Shown: positions 56,390 through 64,000 of the stretch, in pieces
Layout: the number at the start of each line of letters is the position of its first letter
Position numbering within the stretch: the first letter of the stretch is position 1
Origin: Palaemon carinicauda
Lineage: Eukaryota > Arthropoda > Malacostraca > Decapoda > Palaemonidae
Assembly (NCBI RefSeq): GCF_036898095.1
Contig: NC_090763.1
Coordinates: forward strand, 60,939,241 to 61,003,240
DNA: 64,000 nt
Direction: 5' to 3'
Translations under genes and position numbers: made by a program
Notes under the pieces: generated by a model
What the model was told of the DNA's origin: nothing
Databases searched by the model: none
What the model saw: only the letters and a program-made list of their open reading frames with translations

Positions 56390-59300
56390 ATGCGCAAGTG
56401 CCCTGGTATTGCCGGTCCCCCTTGCGGTACTTTTATGTCTGCGGTGGACACAGATCCTCACACCCTTTGCCCGCAGTGTCGAGGCCGACGGTGTGACAAA
56501 GAGAATACGTGTAGTGAGTGCAGGGAGTGGTCTGCCTCCCAGTGGGAGAGGTTTGGCCGCCGGCGTAAGAAGAAGTCCAAGAGAGACCGTTCTCCTTCCG
56601 GGGTTGCCTTGAAGGAGGAAGGCTCTCGGGACTCTCCTTTCGCCGCTCAAACCTCCTCCGAAGCTCCCCCTCGTTCGGCTCCTAAGGATAGACCGCCGAG
56701 TGGGAGCGCAGGCCCTAGTTCTGTTTCCCGACCTTGGATTGGGGGAGAGGGCGTCGCCTCCCATAGCGGGGTGGTTCCTCCTCCTCCTCCGGGGGAGGTT
56801 GTTGCTAATGAATCCTTGTCTAATGATGATCTTTTTCAGATTTGGGCTTCCTTGGGGCTTAAGGGCCTGCCCTCCAGGGAAGCCCTGATTGACCTTGTCC
56901 AGTTAGGGGCTGCTGTTAAGCAGTCGCCGGTGATAGCAAAGGTAGATCCTCTGTCTATTGTCGACGTCGTAGTGGCAGAGGCTTCCGACGGGTCGGGTCA
57001 ATCCTCTGTAGGTACTGTTGTGGATGATGGTGCTGAAGGCTCTCCTCCCCCTTCCGTACATCCTTCGAAGGGGGAAGGGAGTCCCGCGGGCTCTTCTGCT
57101 GCCAAGCCTCCCTCTAAGGGGAGTGCTTTGACTGAGACTCCCCTTGGGAGGACTGATGGTCCTGACGATCCTCCTCGTGGCCGCCTTCGCCGTAAGGCCT
57201 TTTTGAATCTTCGCCTCCTTCCTCCGAGGGGGACTCTTCTCGCCGTAAGCAGCCTGCAGCTCCAGCTTCCTTAGACCTCTCTGAGGATTGGTCTCCTATG
57301 CCTTTCAGACCTTCAGCTTCTGGTGCAGATGTCCAGCAGCCTGACCTCGTCACCCGACGGGCAACGGTCCCTTCGGGGCAAAGGGATTCTTCCCTTGCGC
57401 GTCAGGGTTCCCCTGCTCATCAACGATCTCCTGTGCGTCAATGGTCCCCAGCGCGTCAGCGATCACCTGAACATCGGCGATCTCCAGACCGCCCGCATGA
57501 CCTATCGCCTGCGCGCAAGCGTTCTCCAACGCGCCGTCGCCCAGAGGATCTGGAGGGACATGGGTCGCCTTCTGTCAGCTCGCCCTCGCGCGGTCGTTTG
57601 CCTACGCGCTATCGCTCGCCAACGCGCCACCATGCACCAGCGTTCACCAGCGCGCCGCCGATCGCCTGCTCGCCATCACCTGCTCGCCATCACTCTCCCA
57701 CGCGCTACAGGTCTCCTGAACAACATCGTCAGCGGTCATCGGAGCGATCTCGTTCGCCCACGCGTCAACACGCTCCCTCGCCTACGCGCCAACGTGCTCG
57801 ATCGCCAGCTCACCCACGCGACCGCTCGCCTGCGCGCGATCGCCGTTCGCGTCGGGTTTCGCAGCCCGTGACAGCAGCAGGGACGCGTGTCGCCAGACCG
57901 CACTCAGGATCGCCTCCGCCGAAGCGCAGGACTCTTGTGCAGGATAGGGAAGACACATCAGAGAGGTCAGTACAACTTTCTTCCCCCCCTTTCTTTTCAG
58001 GCAGGTCCAGTGGTGTCTACTCTGAAGGATCGCCCGATCCCCTTCCCTCCAACGGGAATTTCGGACTCTGTGTCCGTTTCGCGGCAGACTTGGTTTGGTC
58101 CTCTGATGCGGGCGTTAGTGAAGGCTATGAAGCCGGCACTCGCCGATCAAGGACACAAGCCAACGGCTGCCTCGCCCCCGCTGACGAGGAGGAGAGGAGT
58201 GGACTTCGTGGTGACTTCCCCCAGGGAGAAGTTGATTCCTAAGAGGTCTGTCAGGAAGGCTCCATCCCCTTCGCATGCGCTTTCTTCTTCTCCCGAGGAC
58301 GAGGCTTTTCCGTCCTCGGGTGAACCCAGTGAGGTGATAGTCTCCCCCTCGGCACCAAGGGGGGAGTCGTCTTCTCATGGAGGAGAATCGTCTCGCGCGG
58401 AGGGCGCTTTCCGAACCTCTTTGTTGGGGGTCGTGTATCCCGCCCAGGAGGGAACCCAAGGACTCCAAGACAATCCCGAAGTCGTCTTCTAGGATTCGTC
58501 AGGAACCAGCTGCGCCCCGGGAGAACGTCCACGCATCTCCCCAGGAAGAGATTCCCGGGGACGGGAGACTTAGCTGCCAGTCCGCAAGGAGGAGACCAGC
58601 AGGAGTCTGAGCATGCCTTCTGGCAGGCCCCGGAGAGACTTAGCTGCCAGTCCGCAAGGAGGAGACCAGCAGGAGTCTGAGCATGCCTTCTGGCAGGTCC
58701 TGAGCCTGATGAGGCAACTCAACGGGTTCATGGACCCCGTGATCGCCCCCCGAGAAGGCAAGGATACGGTCCTGGACTAGGTGTTCGGTACTCAGAAGCC
58801 CCCTAAGACCAGTGTGGCTCTGCCCTGGTCTCAGGGGTTGAAGAGTGCCAGAGCCAGGGCCAATGCCCAACTCGCAACTCTTGCTTCCTCCAGTCATTCC
58901 TCTGCCGGGTACAAACTCCTCCCACCTCCTCGTCTCCAGCAGAGGAGGTATTTTGAGATCTTGGGGGAGTCTAGCCTCGCTCTTCCTCTCCATCATTCTG
59001 TAGAAGAGCTTGCTAAGGGAGTTCCTCTCGAGAAGCTCTCCGCCCGGCAGGTGACGTTCTCGGCGTCGGAGATCCTGAGCCATGAGAAGGTCGCGAAGTG
59101 CGCCATGCAGGCCACTTCGTGGCTGGATATATGGCTAGGGACTCTGGGCATCCTATTGCGCTCCGAGGACTTGTCTAAGGACACCAATAGGAAGGCCCTG
59201 GAGACCTTCTTACTCTCGGGCACCCGCTCCATCGAGTTCCTGGCACACCAGGTTACCACCCTGTGGGCCAACTCGGTATTGAAGCGGCGTGATGCGGTGA

Positions 59301-59647
59301 CCGAGAAGTTCCACCCGAAGGTCCCCGCCGTGGATGTTTGTAGGCTCAGACATGCTTCCCTCCTTGGGGAGAATCTGTTGGAGCCCCAGGATATGGAACG
59401 AACGGCTGAGAGATGGAGGAAGTCTAGCCAGGACTCCCTCCTCCATAGGGCCCTTACAGCTCGGCCCTATAAGCCTCCAGCTCCGCAGCAACAGCAGCAG
59501 CAGCCTCGCAAGACACCAAAGCAGGCACCGGCAGCTAAGAAAGTGGTGTCTAAGCCCCAGCCCTTTCCAGCCAAGGTCAAAAGGGGCGGTAAGTCCTCCA
59601 AGGGAGGCAAGACTCCTAGAGGGAGCGGCCGCGGCCGCAAACACTAG
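56390..59647 (+). pseudogene. DIRS gag with SR-like domain, frameshifted (element 2)
   Basis: The start ATG at 56390 lies in CACCATGC. The N-terminus has a Cys array (CPGIAGPPCGTF, CPQCRGRRCDKENTCSECRE W) that suggests zinc binding. A Ser/Pro-rich region leads to about 57250. A frame change then opens a long SR-like segment (57380-57850) of repeated RQRSP, RYRSP and HRSP units. It shifts back near 57950 and stops at 58492, before the 70-bp tandem duplication. The last part (58781-59647) is a well-preserved capsid-like region: RYFEILGESSLALPLHHSVE, LSHEKVAKCAMQATSWLDIW and LETFLLSGTRSIEFLAHQVT. A basic Gln/Lys/Gly-rich tail ends GSGRGRKH. A live gag would coat the RNA. At least three frame disruptions are seen. 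Confidence 0.8.
58565..58704 (+). repeat. 70-bp perfect tandem duplication in gag
   Basis: GAGACTTAGCTGCCAGTCCG, followed by CAAGGAGGAGACCAGCAGGA and GTCTGAGCATGCCTTCTGGC, occurs at 58565 and again at 58635. The two copies are identical except at the junction (GGCCCCGGA / GGTCCTGAG). At 70 bp it shifts the reading frame. The identity indicates a recent event. Confidence 0.92.
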
Positions 59648-59699
59648 GAGTGGCAGTCCCCCCGCATGTCCACCTGTGGGGGGATGCCTTCAACGTTGC

Positions 59700-60725
59700 G
59701 TGCACAGGTGGCAGCAACACGGGGCCGATGCTTGGACGATTTCTGTGATCGTCCAAGGCTATCGCGTCCCGTTTATAACATCTCAACCTCCCCTGACAGC
59801 GAATCCAGTGTCGTTGAGCTCCTATGCCATGGGATCGGTAAAGGAGCTAGCCCTTCGGGCAGAAGTCGAGACCATGCTCAAGAAGGATGCTCTCCAGGAG
59901 GTTGTCGACGGCTCCCCAGGCTTCTTCAGTTGACTCTTTCTTGTAAAGAAGGCGTCTGGAGGCTGGAGACCTGTCATCGACCTCTCGGCTCTGAACGGGT
60001 TTGTCAAGCAAACTCGGTTCAGCATGGAGACAGCGGACACGGTCAGACTTGCGGTGAGACCTCTAGACTTCATGTGGCCACTGGATCTAAAGGACGCGTA
60101 CTTCCAGATCCCAATCCATCCGTCTTCCAGGAAGTACTTGAGATTCAGCCTAGACGACAAGACCTACCAGTTCAAGGTGCTGTGTTTCGGTCTCTCCATA
60201 GCACCTCAGGTGTTCACCAGAGTGTTCACCCTGATTTCATCTTGGGCGCACAGGAACGGCATCCGTCTCCTTCGTTATCTGGACGACTGGCTGATCCTAG
60301 CAGACTCGGAGTCGAACCTTCTTCGACACCGAGACAGGCTTCTGAGTCTTTGCCAGGATCTGGGGATCGTGGTAAACCTCGAGAAGTCCTCTCTGCAGCC
60401 GTCCCAACGACTGGTTTATCTAGGTATGTTGTTAGACACCAATCTCCACAAAGCCTTTCCATCAGATGACAGGATAGCAAGGCTGAGGAGGGTGGCGGAA
60501 CCCTTCCTCAGGCGAGAAGAGCTTCCCGCCCAATCGTGGTTGCGTCTCTTAGGTCACCTGTCCTCCCTGGCTCGTCTGGTTCCAAACGGCCGCCTCAGGA
60601 TGAGATCCCTGCAGTGGTGGCTCAAGTCCCGGTGGAATCAAGGATCCGATTCCCCGTACGTACAGGTCCCGATAGGATCTTTGGAACGGACGGACCTGCG
60701 GTGGTGGCTGGTCGACAGGGAGTGA
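59700..60725 (+). pseudogene. DIRS-type reverse transcriptase, disrupted (element 2)
   Basis: The frame reads AMGSVKELALRAEVETMLKK, then a TGA at 59931. It resumes as LFLVKKASGGWRPVIDLSAL, FMWPLDLKDAYFQIPIHPSS (motif A Asp), YQFKVLCFGLSIAPQVFTRV and LLRYLDDWLILADSES (YLDD box at about 60276). QRLVYLGMLLDTN and the thumb region RMRSLQWWLKSRW follow. It ends at TGA 60725, where the RNase H frame begins in another phase. It synthesises cDNA in active relatives. The TGA at 59931 and the RT/RNase H frameshift are the disabling changes; otherwise it is well preserved. It lies directly after gag, with only about 50 bp between. Confidence 0.9.
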
Positions 60726-61654
60726 ATCTTCTCGTCCTCCCCCCGGAATTGACACTGTTTTCGGACGCGTCAAAAGAAGGGTGGGGGGCGCACGTTCTGA
60801 ACCAGAGGACCTCAGGCCTTTGGTCAGAATTAGAAAAGTACCTGCACATCAACCTGCTAGAGTTGAAGGCTATCTTTCTGGCTCTTTAACAGTTCCAACG
60901 GACCCTGGCGGGACACTCCGTGGTGGTGATGAGCGACAACACCACGGTAGTGGCTTATATCAACAAGCAGGGAGGTACTTTTTCGCAGCAGCTATCCCAT
61001 CTTGCAGTAGAGATTCTGAGGTGGACCGAAGTCCACTCGATAACACTATCAGCTCGCTTCATTCCTGGCAAGAGGAAATTGCTCGCCGACAGTCTGAGCA
61101 GGGCTTCGCAGATAGTGAGTACCGAGTGGTCTTTGGATCCTCAGATAGCCAACAAAGTCTTGACTTTGTGGGGTTCCCTGACCGTGGACCTGTTCGCGAC
61201 AGCGTTGAATTTCAAGCTGCCTCTGTACTGCTCCCCAGTCCCGGACCCCAAGGCTCTCTGGCAAGATGCTTTCCAGCAACGGTGGGACAACATCGACGTG
61301 TACGCCTTCCCACCGTTCTGTCTGATGAGAAGGGTGCTCAACAGGACCAGACTATCGGTCAACTGTTCGATGACTCTGACGGAGCTCCCGAGAGAACTTC
61401 CCCCACGACGCGAGCTACTCAGACAACCACACTCCAACATCCCTCACAAGGCCGTGGCCTCGCTTCGGCTTCACGCCTGGAGACTGTCTAGCGTCTCCTC
61501 ACGGAGAGAGGCTTTTTGCAATAGGGTGCGGAGAGAATGTCTCGGCACCTGCGAAAGTCCTCTGAGGGAGTCTACCAGGCAAAGTGGAGAGTCTTTTGTG
61601 GTTGGTGTCGTGGGAGGGGTATCTCTCCACTCGATGCCACTATTCCAGCAATAG
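60720..61654 (+). pseudogene. RNase H and downstream DIRS pol domain, one stop (element 2)
   Basis: It reads ELTLFSDASKEGWGAHVLNQ (first Asp) and LHINLLELKAIFLAL (Glu block), then TAA at 60887. In the same frame it continues VVMSDNTTVVAYINKQGG (Asp), SARFIPGKRKLLADSLSRAS (the AD-LSR end of RNase H) and STEWSLDPQIANKVLTLWGS. Next is the post-RNase H domain TVDLFATALNFKLPLYCSPV, VYAFPPFCLMRRVLNRTRLS. The TAA sits where Gln would be expected in LALxQFQ. The tail overlaps the recombinase start at 61537 in a different frame, as in other DIRS elements. Confidence 0.9.
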
Positions 61655-62800
61655 CGGAGTTCCTCGTATATCTGCGGAAGGGAATGCGCCTTTCTGTCTC
61701 GGCAGTGAAAGGCTATCGCTCAGCCTTAAGCTTGGCTTTCAGGCTGAAAGGTGTGGATATTTCTTCCTCGCTAGAACTCTCTCTACTCGTACGTAGCTAT
61801 GAGCTTACCTGCCCCCAGTCGGAAGTGAGACCTCCTCCTTGGAACGTGGTTCGGGTTCTCAGGGCTCTTAAGAGACCTCCCTTCGAACCATTACGCCAGG
61901 CCTCTGATCGCCACCTGTCTTGGAAGACGGCTTTCCTGCTCGCTTTGGCTCCGGCCAATCGAGTTAGTGAACTTCATGGTCTCTCGTACGACATCGCCCA
62001 TTCAAGGGGATGGGGGGAGGTAACGTTCAGGTTCGTTCCTGAGTTTGTTGCCAAGACTCAGAATCCTGGAGTGCCGGATCCACGGTTCGACTCTTTCAGG
62101 ATCGCGAGTCTCCGTTCTGTAACAAGCGACCCAGACCAGGGCTCTTAAGAGACCTCCCTTCGAACCATTACGCCAGGCCTCTGATCGCCACCTGTCTTGG
62201 AAGACGGCTTTCCTGCTCGCTTTGGCTTCGGCCAAGCGAGTTAGTGAACTTCATGGTCTCTCGTACGACATCGCCCATTCAAGGAGATGGGGGGAGGTAA
62301 CGTTCAGGTTCGTCCCTGAGTTTGTTGCCAAGACTCAGAATCCTGGAGTGCCGGATCCACGGTTCGACTCTTTCAGGATCGCGAGTCTCCGTTCTGTAAC
62401 AAGCGACCCAGACCAGCTGCTACTATGTCCAGTGAGGTGTCTGAGGTATTACCTGAAGAGAACAGCTGCAGTTCGTCCCCAAGTGCGGGCATTGTTTGTA
62501 AGCACAGGCAGGGCGAAGAGGAGGGTCACCAAGAATACCATCTCGGCTTGGATTCGAAGGGTTATCTACCACGCCTTGAATCCAGACCCTCCTCCGTCAC
62601 GTCGCCCTAGGGCACACGACGTCAGGGTCGTTGCTATGTCCCTGGCCTTCAAGAGAAACTTCTCTGTGACGCAGGTGCTTCAAGCTGGGGTCTGGAAGCG
62701 TCAAACGACCTTCACAGCCCACTACCTGCAGGACGTGACCCACAGGAGCCTCGATACGTTTTCTATCGGCCCTGTGGTGGCTGCACAACAGCTGGTCTAA
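61537..62800 (+). pseudogene. DIRS-type tyrosine recombinase with internal duplication (element 2)
   Basis: From MSRHLRKSSEGVYQAKWRVF at 61537 the core-binding domain runs through AIAEFLVYLRKGMRLSVSAV and GYRSALSLAFRLKG. The catalytic domain starts with WKTAFLLALAPANRVSELHG (first Arg). A 277-bp tandem duplication (61861-62137, 62138-62414) repeats this part and shifts the frame, giving a premature stop at about 62146. The second copy (ASAKRVSELHGL) continues cleanly to CPVRCLRYYLKRTA, RAHDVRVVAMSLAF (His-x-x-Arg) and TTFTAHYLQDVTH (catalytic Tyr region), ending at TAA 62798. Without the duplication the frame would be uninterrupted, so this lesion is probably what killed the gene. Confidence 0.9.
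61861..62414 (+). repeat. 277-bp tandem duplication in the recombinase
   Basis: AGGGCTCTTAAGAGACCTCC begins both copies (61861, 62138), and GACCCAGACCAG ends both. Only about four differences were noticed (CGGCCAATCG/CGGCCAAGCG, CTCCGGCC/CTTCGGCC, AGGGGATGG/AGGAGATGG, GTTCCTG/GTCCCTG), so the copies are about 98% identical. Confidence 0.95.
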
Positions 62801-63001
62801 CCTCAGGCTCCTTTATGGACAAGTAGCAGTAGGTTGAGGGCGTTGTTACCCGGTTTTAGTCTGCGTGAATGAAAGAGTATGTCTGACCCTTACTTCTTTC
62901 TTCATTCTCCCCTCTCTTGGGGAAGCAGCATCCTGGTCTTCGCATAGCTGACCTCGACCTCTGCAGGTAACCCATGCTTCCTTGTGCTCCTAGTATTAAG
63001 G
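62801..63001 (+). other. 3' non-coding part of element 2
   Basis: Spacer between the recombinase stop and the nested MITE. No recognisable signal. Confidence 0.6.
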
Positions 63002-63312
63002 TTAACCCTTTTACCCCCAGGCTCTTTGGAAATTTCCAACCCTTAACCCCCAAGGGGTTATTTTTTTCCCAGCACATTTTGCAGTATATTTTTTTAAAAT
63101 TGCTCTAACAGCCTTAATTTTTGTCATAGAGAGGTCAGGTTGGTCTCATTCTCTTGGAAAATGCCTGATTTTTTTCAAAAAATTATCAAAAATATGAATT
63201 TTTTTTTTTTTTTTTAGCATTTTTTTGGAAGGAAGTACCGGTACGTCCATGGGGGTAAAGGGATGGATTTTGTGAAACGTACCAGTACGTCCTTTGGGGG
63301 TAAAAGGGTTAA
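63002..63312. mobile_element. Nested 311-bp MITE with TTAACCCTTTTACCCCC ends
   Basis: The left end TTAACCCTTTTACCCCCAGG and right end GGGGGTAAAAGGGTTAA are inverted repeats of 17 bp. Inner copies of the motif (CTTAACCCCCAAGGGGTTAT; CCATGGGGGTAAAGGGATGG) add sub-terminal symmetry. The pair CCGGTACGTCC / ACCAGTACGTCC repeats near the right end. It is non-coding and T-rich in the middle. It sits between the recombinase stop and the internal complementary region, so it inserted after, or with, element 2. Confidence 0.8.
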
Positions 63313-63581
63313 TACTGTCGCGTCCCCCATACCCTGACGAGGTGGTATTGGGAACGTCCTATCCTAGATTCCTATCTAAAGGTCTCAAGGTCAACTTCAT
63401 AGGACGAGTCACGCTTTCCTCCACACACAACTTATGTAGGCCCCTCGTTCCTAGCGAAGCAAGGAACTTGTGAGGTGCAGGGGCTCCTTTTCTCAAGTGC
63501 TACTCACTGGGAGGCGGAGCCCCTGGGCAAAGCCAAAGTCAGTAAGGCTGGGGACTTTCCACCCTTCCTAAGGGGTAAGTC
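63313..63581 (+). other. Non-coding region between MITE and ICR
   Basis: GC-balanced sequence with no frame and no recognised motif. It is presumably element 2 3' untranslated sequence. Confidence 0.55.
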
Positions 63582-63682
63582 ACCCAATGTAAATAGCGTG
63601 GTTTGTATTTCGGTTACGGAACAAATGACAAATTCGGAGATAATTTGTATTTTTCCTAACCATACAAACCTTAGCTATTTAC
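63582..63682 (+). repeat. Internal complementary region (ICR) of element 2
   Basis: 63582-63626 (ACCCAATGTAAATAGCGTGG through GGTTACGGAACAA) is the reverse complement of the outermost left end, 56080-56120. 63625-63682 (AATGACAAATTCGGAGATAA through CTTAGCTATTTAC) is the reverse complement of the outermost right end, 63884-63941. The two halves abut with no spacer. In DIRS elements this region templates joining of the two ends into a circle. Confidence 0.93.
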
Positions 63683-63729
63683 ACATATTTGCCCGCCAGC
63701 CCTGACCCCCAAGTCAAGTTCTACCTCTA

Positions 63730-63888
63730 AGTGAAGTGAAGCAAATCAAATCACTGGTGTGTGGGGGGGGGAGGGGTAGCAAGCTACCCCTTCCCCTACC
63801 CCCGCTAACCAGCGCGGGGGTAGTTAACCCTCGTTAAAAACTATTGGCTCGTCATTTCAGCTACGCCGAAAGGTAAACCCAATGTAAA
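63730..63888. repeat. Right inverted terminal repeat of element 2
   Basis: AGTGAAGTGAAGCAAATC through GGGGTAGTTAACCCTCG to CCCAATGTAAATAG is the reverse complement of 56106-56264, with few changes. The unique right terminus (63884-63941) follows. Confidence 0.93.
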
Positions 63889-64000
63889 TAGCTAAGGTTT
63901 GTATGGTTAGGAAAAATACAAATTATCTCCGAATTTGTCATGTTTTAGTGTTTTAAGTATTTTCGTTACTGTGTGTGGGGTAAGTGTTATTCGGTGCTGT

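Larger units (their letters stand above)
56080..63941 (+). mobile_element. DIRS-like retrotransposon, element 2 (7.9 kb, structurally complete)
   Basis: Left terminus TTGTTCCGTAACCGAAATAC. Right terminus TCTCCGAATTTGTCAT. Inverted repeats of about 159 bp lie at 56106-56264 and 63730-63888. An internal complementary region at 63582-63682 equals the reverse complement of the right terminus joined to the left terminus. Between them, on the plus strand, lie gag, RT, RNase H and tyrosine recombinase. The recombinase frame overlaps the end of the RNase H frame. This is the full DIRS architecture. The flanks show no clear target duplication. Lesions (frameshifts, stops, two tandem duplications, a nested MITE) make this copy defective. 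Confidence 0.92.

Overview
This is a eukaryotic nuclear window. It is AT-rich and intron-rich, full of CT/GA and TA microsatellites, and dominated by decayed transposable elements. I infer an arthropod, most likely a decapod crustacean (shrimp or prawn type). The reasons are three clustered DIRS-type tyrosine-recombinase retrotransposons, RTE- and CR1-like LINE relics, and dispersed 3'-end repeats (48372-48700, 5648-5808, 63002-63312) that resemble repeats I remember from decapod genomes. That species call rests on memory, not on a search.

Layout. 1-4300: microsatellites, a 111-bp tandem duplication, and two copies of one degraded CR1/jockey-like LINE facing each other (about 1270-2990 plus, 3000-3750 minus). 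The minus copy is split by a 98-bp palindromic element. 4304-6725: a hairpin MITE family, present once as a full near-perfect palindrome (6529-6725) and once as a four-fold tandem amplification of its core (4304-4920). 6973-27760: the 3' part of the only recognisable host gene, on the plus strand. It has four coding exons with matching GT-AG phases and ends in a 20-codon exon. The motif RPCLDFEKM after a basic KRHR stretch suggests a FAM53 (simplet)-like nuclear protein; upstream exons lie outside the window. Its introns carry CT/TA arrays, a 297-bp insertion with a 9-bp target duplication, and tandem duplications. 27761-37260: non-coding flank.

37261-45687: DIRS-like element 1, on the minus strand, with inverted ends of about 310 bp. 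Reading along the minus strand it carries gag, RT, RNase H and tyrosine recombinase, all broken by stops and frameshifts, and a 5'-truncated RTE-type LINE sits inside its gag. 46085-50090: LINE 3' fragments and an inverted-ended 1.2-kb segment. 51899-54835: element 3, a 5' fragment of a DIRS related to element 2, ending at a compound GA array. 56080-63941: DIRS-like element 2 on the plus strand, structurally complete. It has inverted terminal repeats and an internal complementary region equal to the reverse complement of its two ends joined, which is the hallmark of DIRS circle-mediated integration. Its coding regions are disrupted by frameshifts, two stops, a 70-bp duplication in gag and a 277-bp duplication in the recombinase.

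How the parts work together. In a live DIRS element, gag packages RNA, RT/RNase H makes cDNA, the internal complementary region templates closure of a circle, and the tyrosine recombinase inserts it without target duplication. Every copy here looks inactive. No rRNA, tRNA, CRISPR or bacterial operon was seen.
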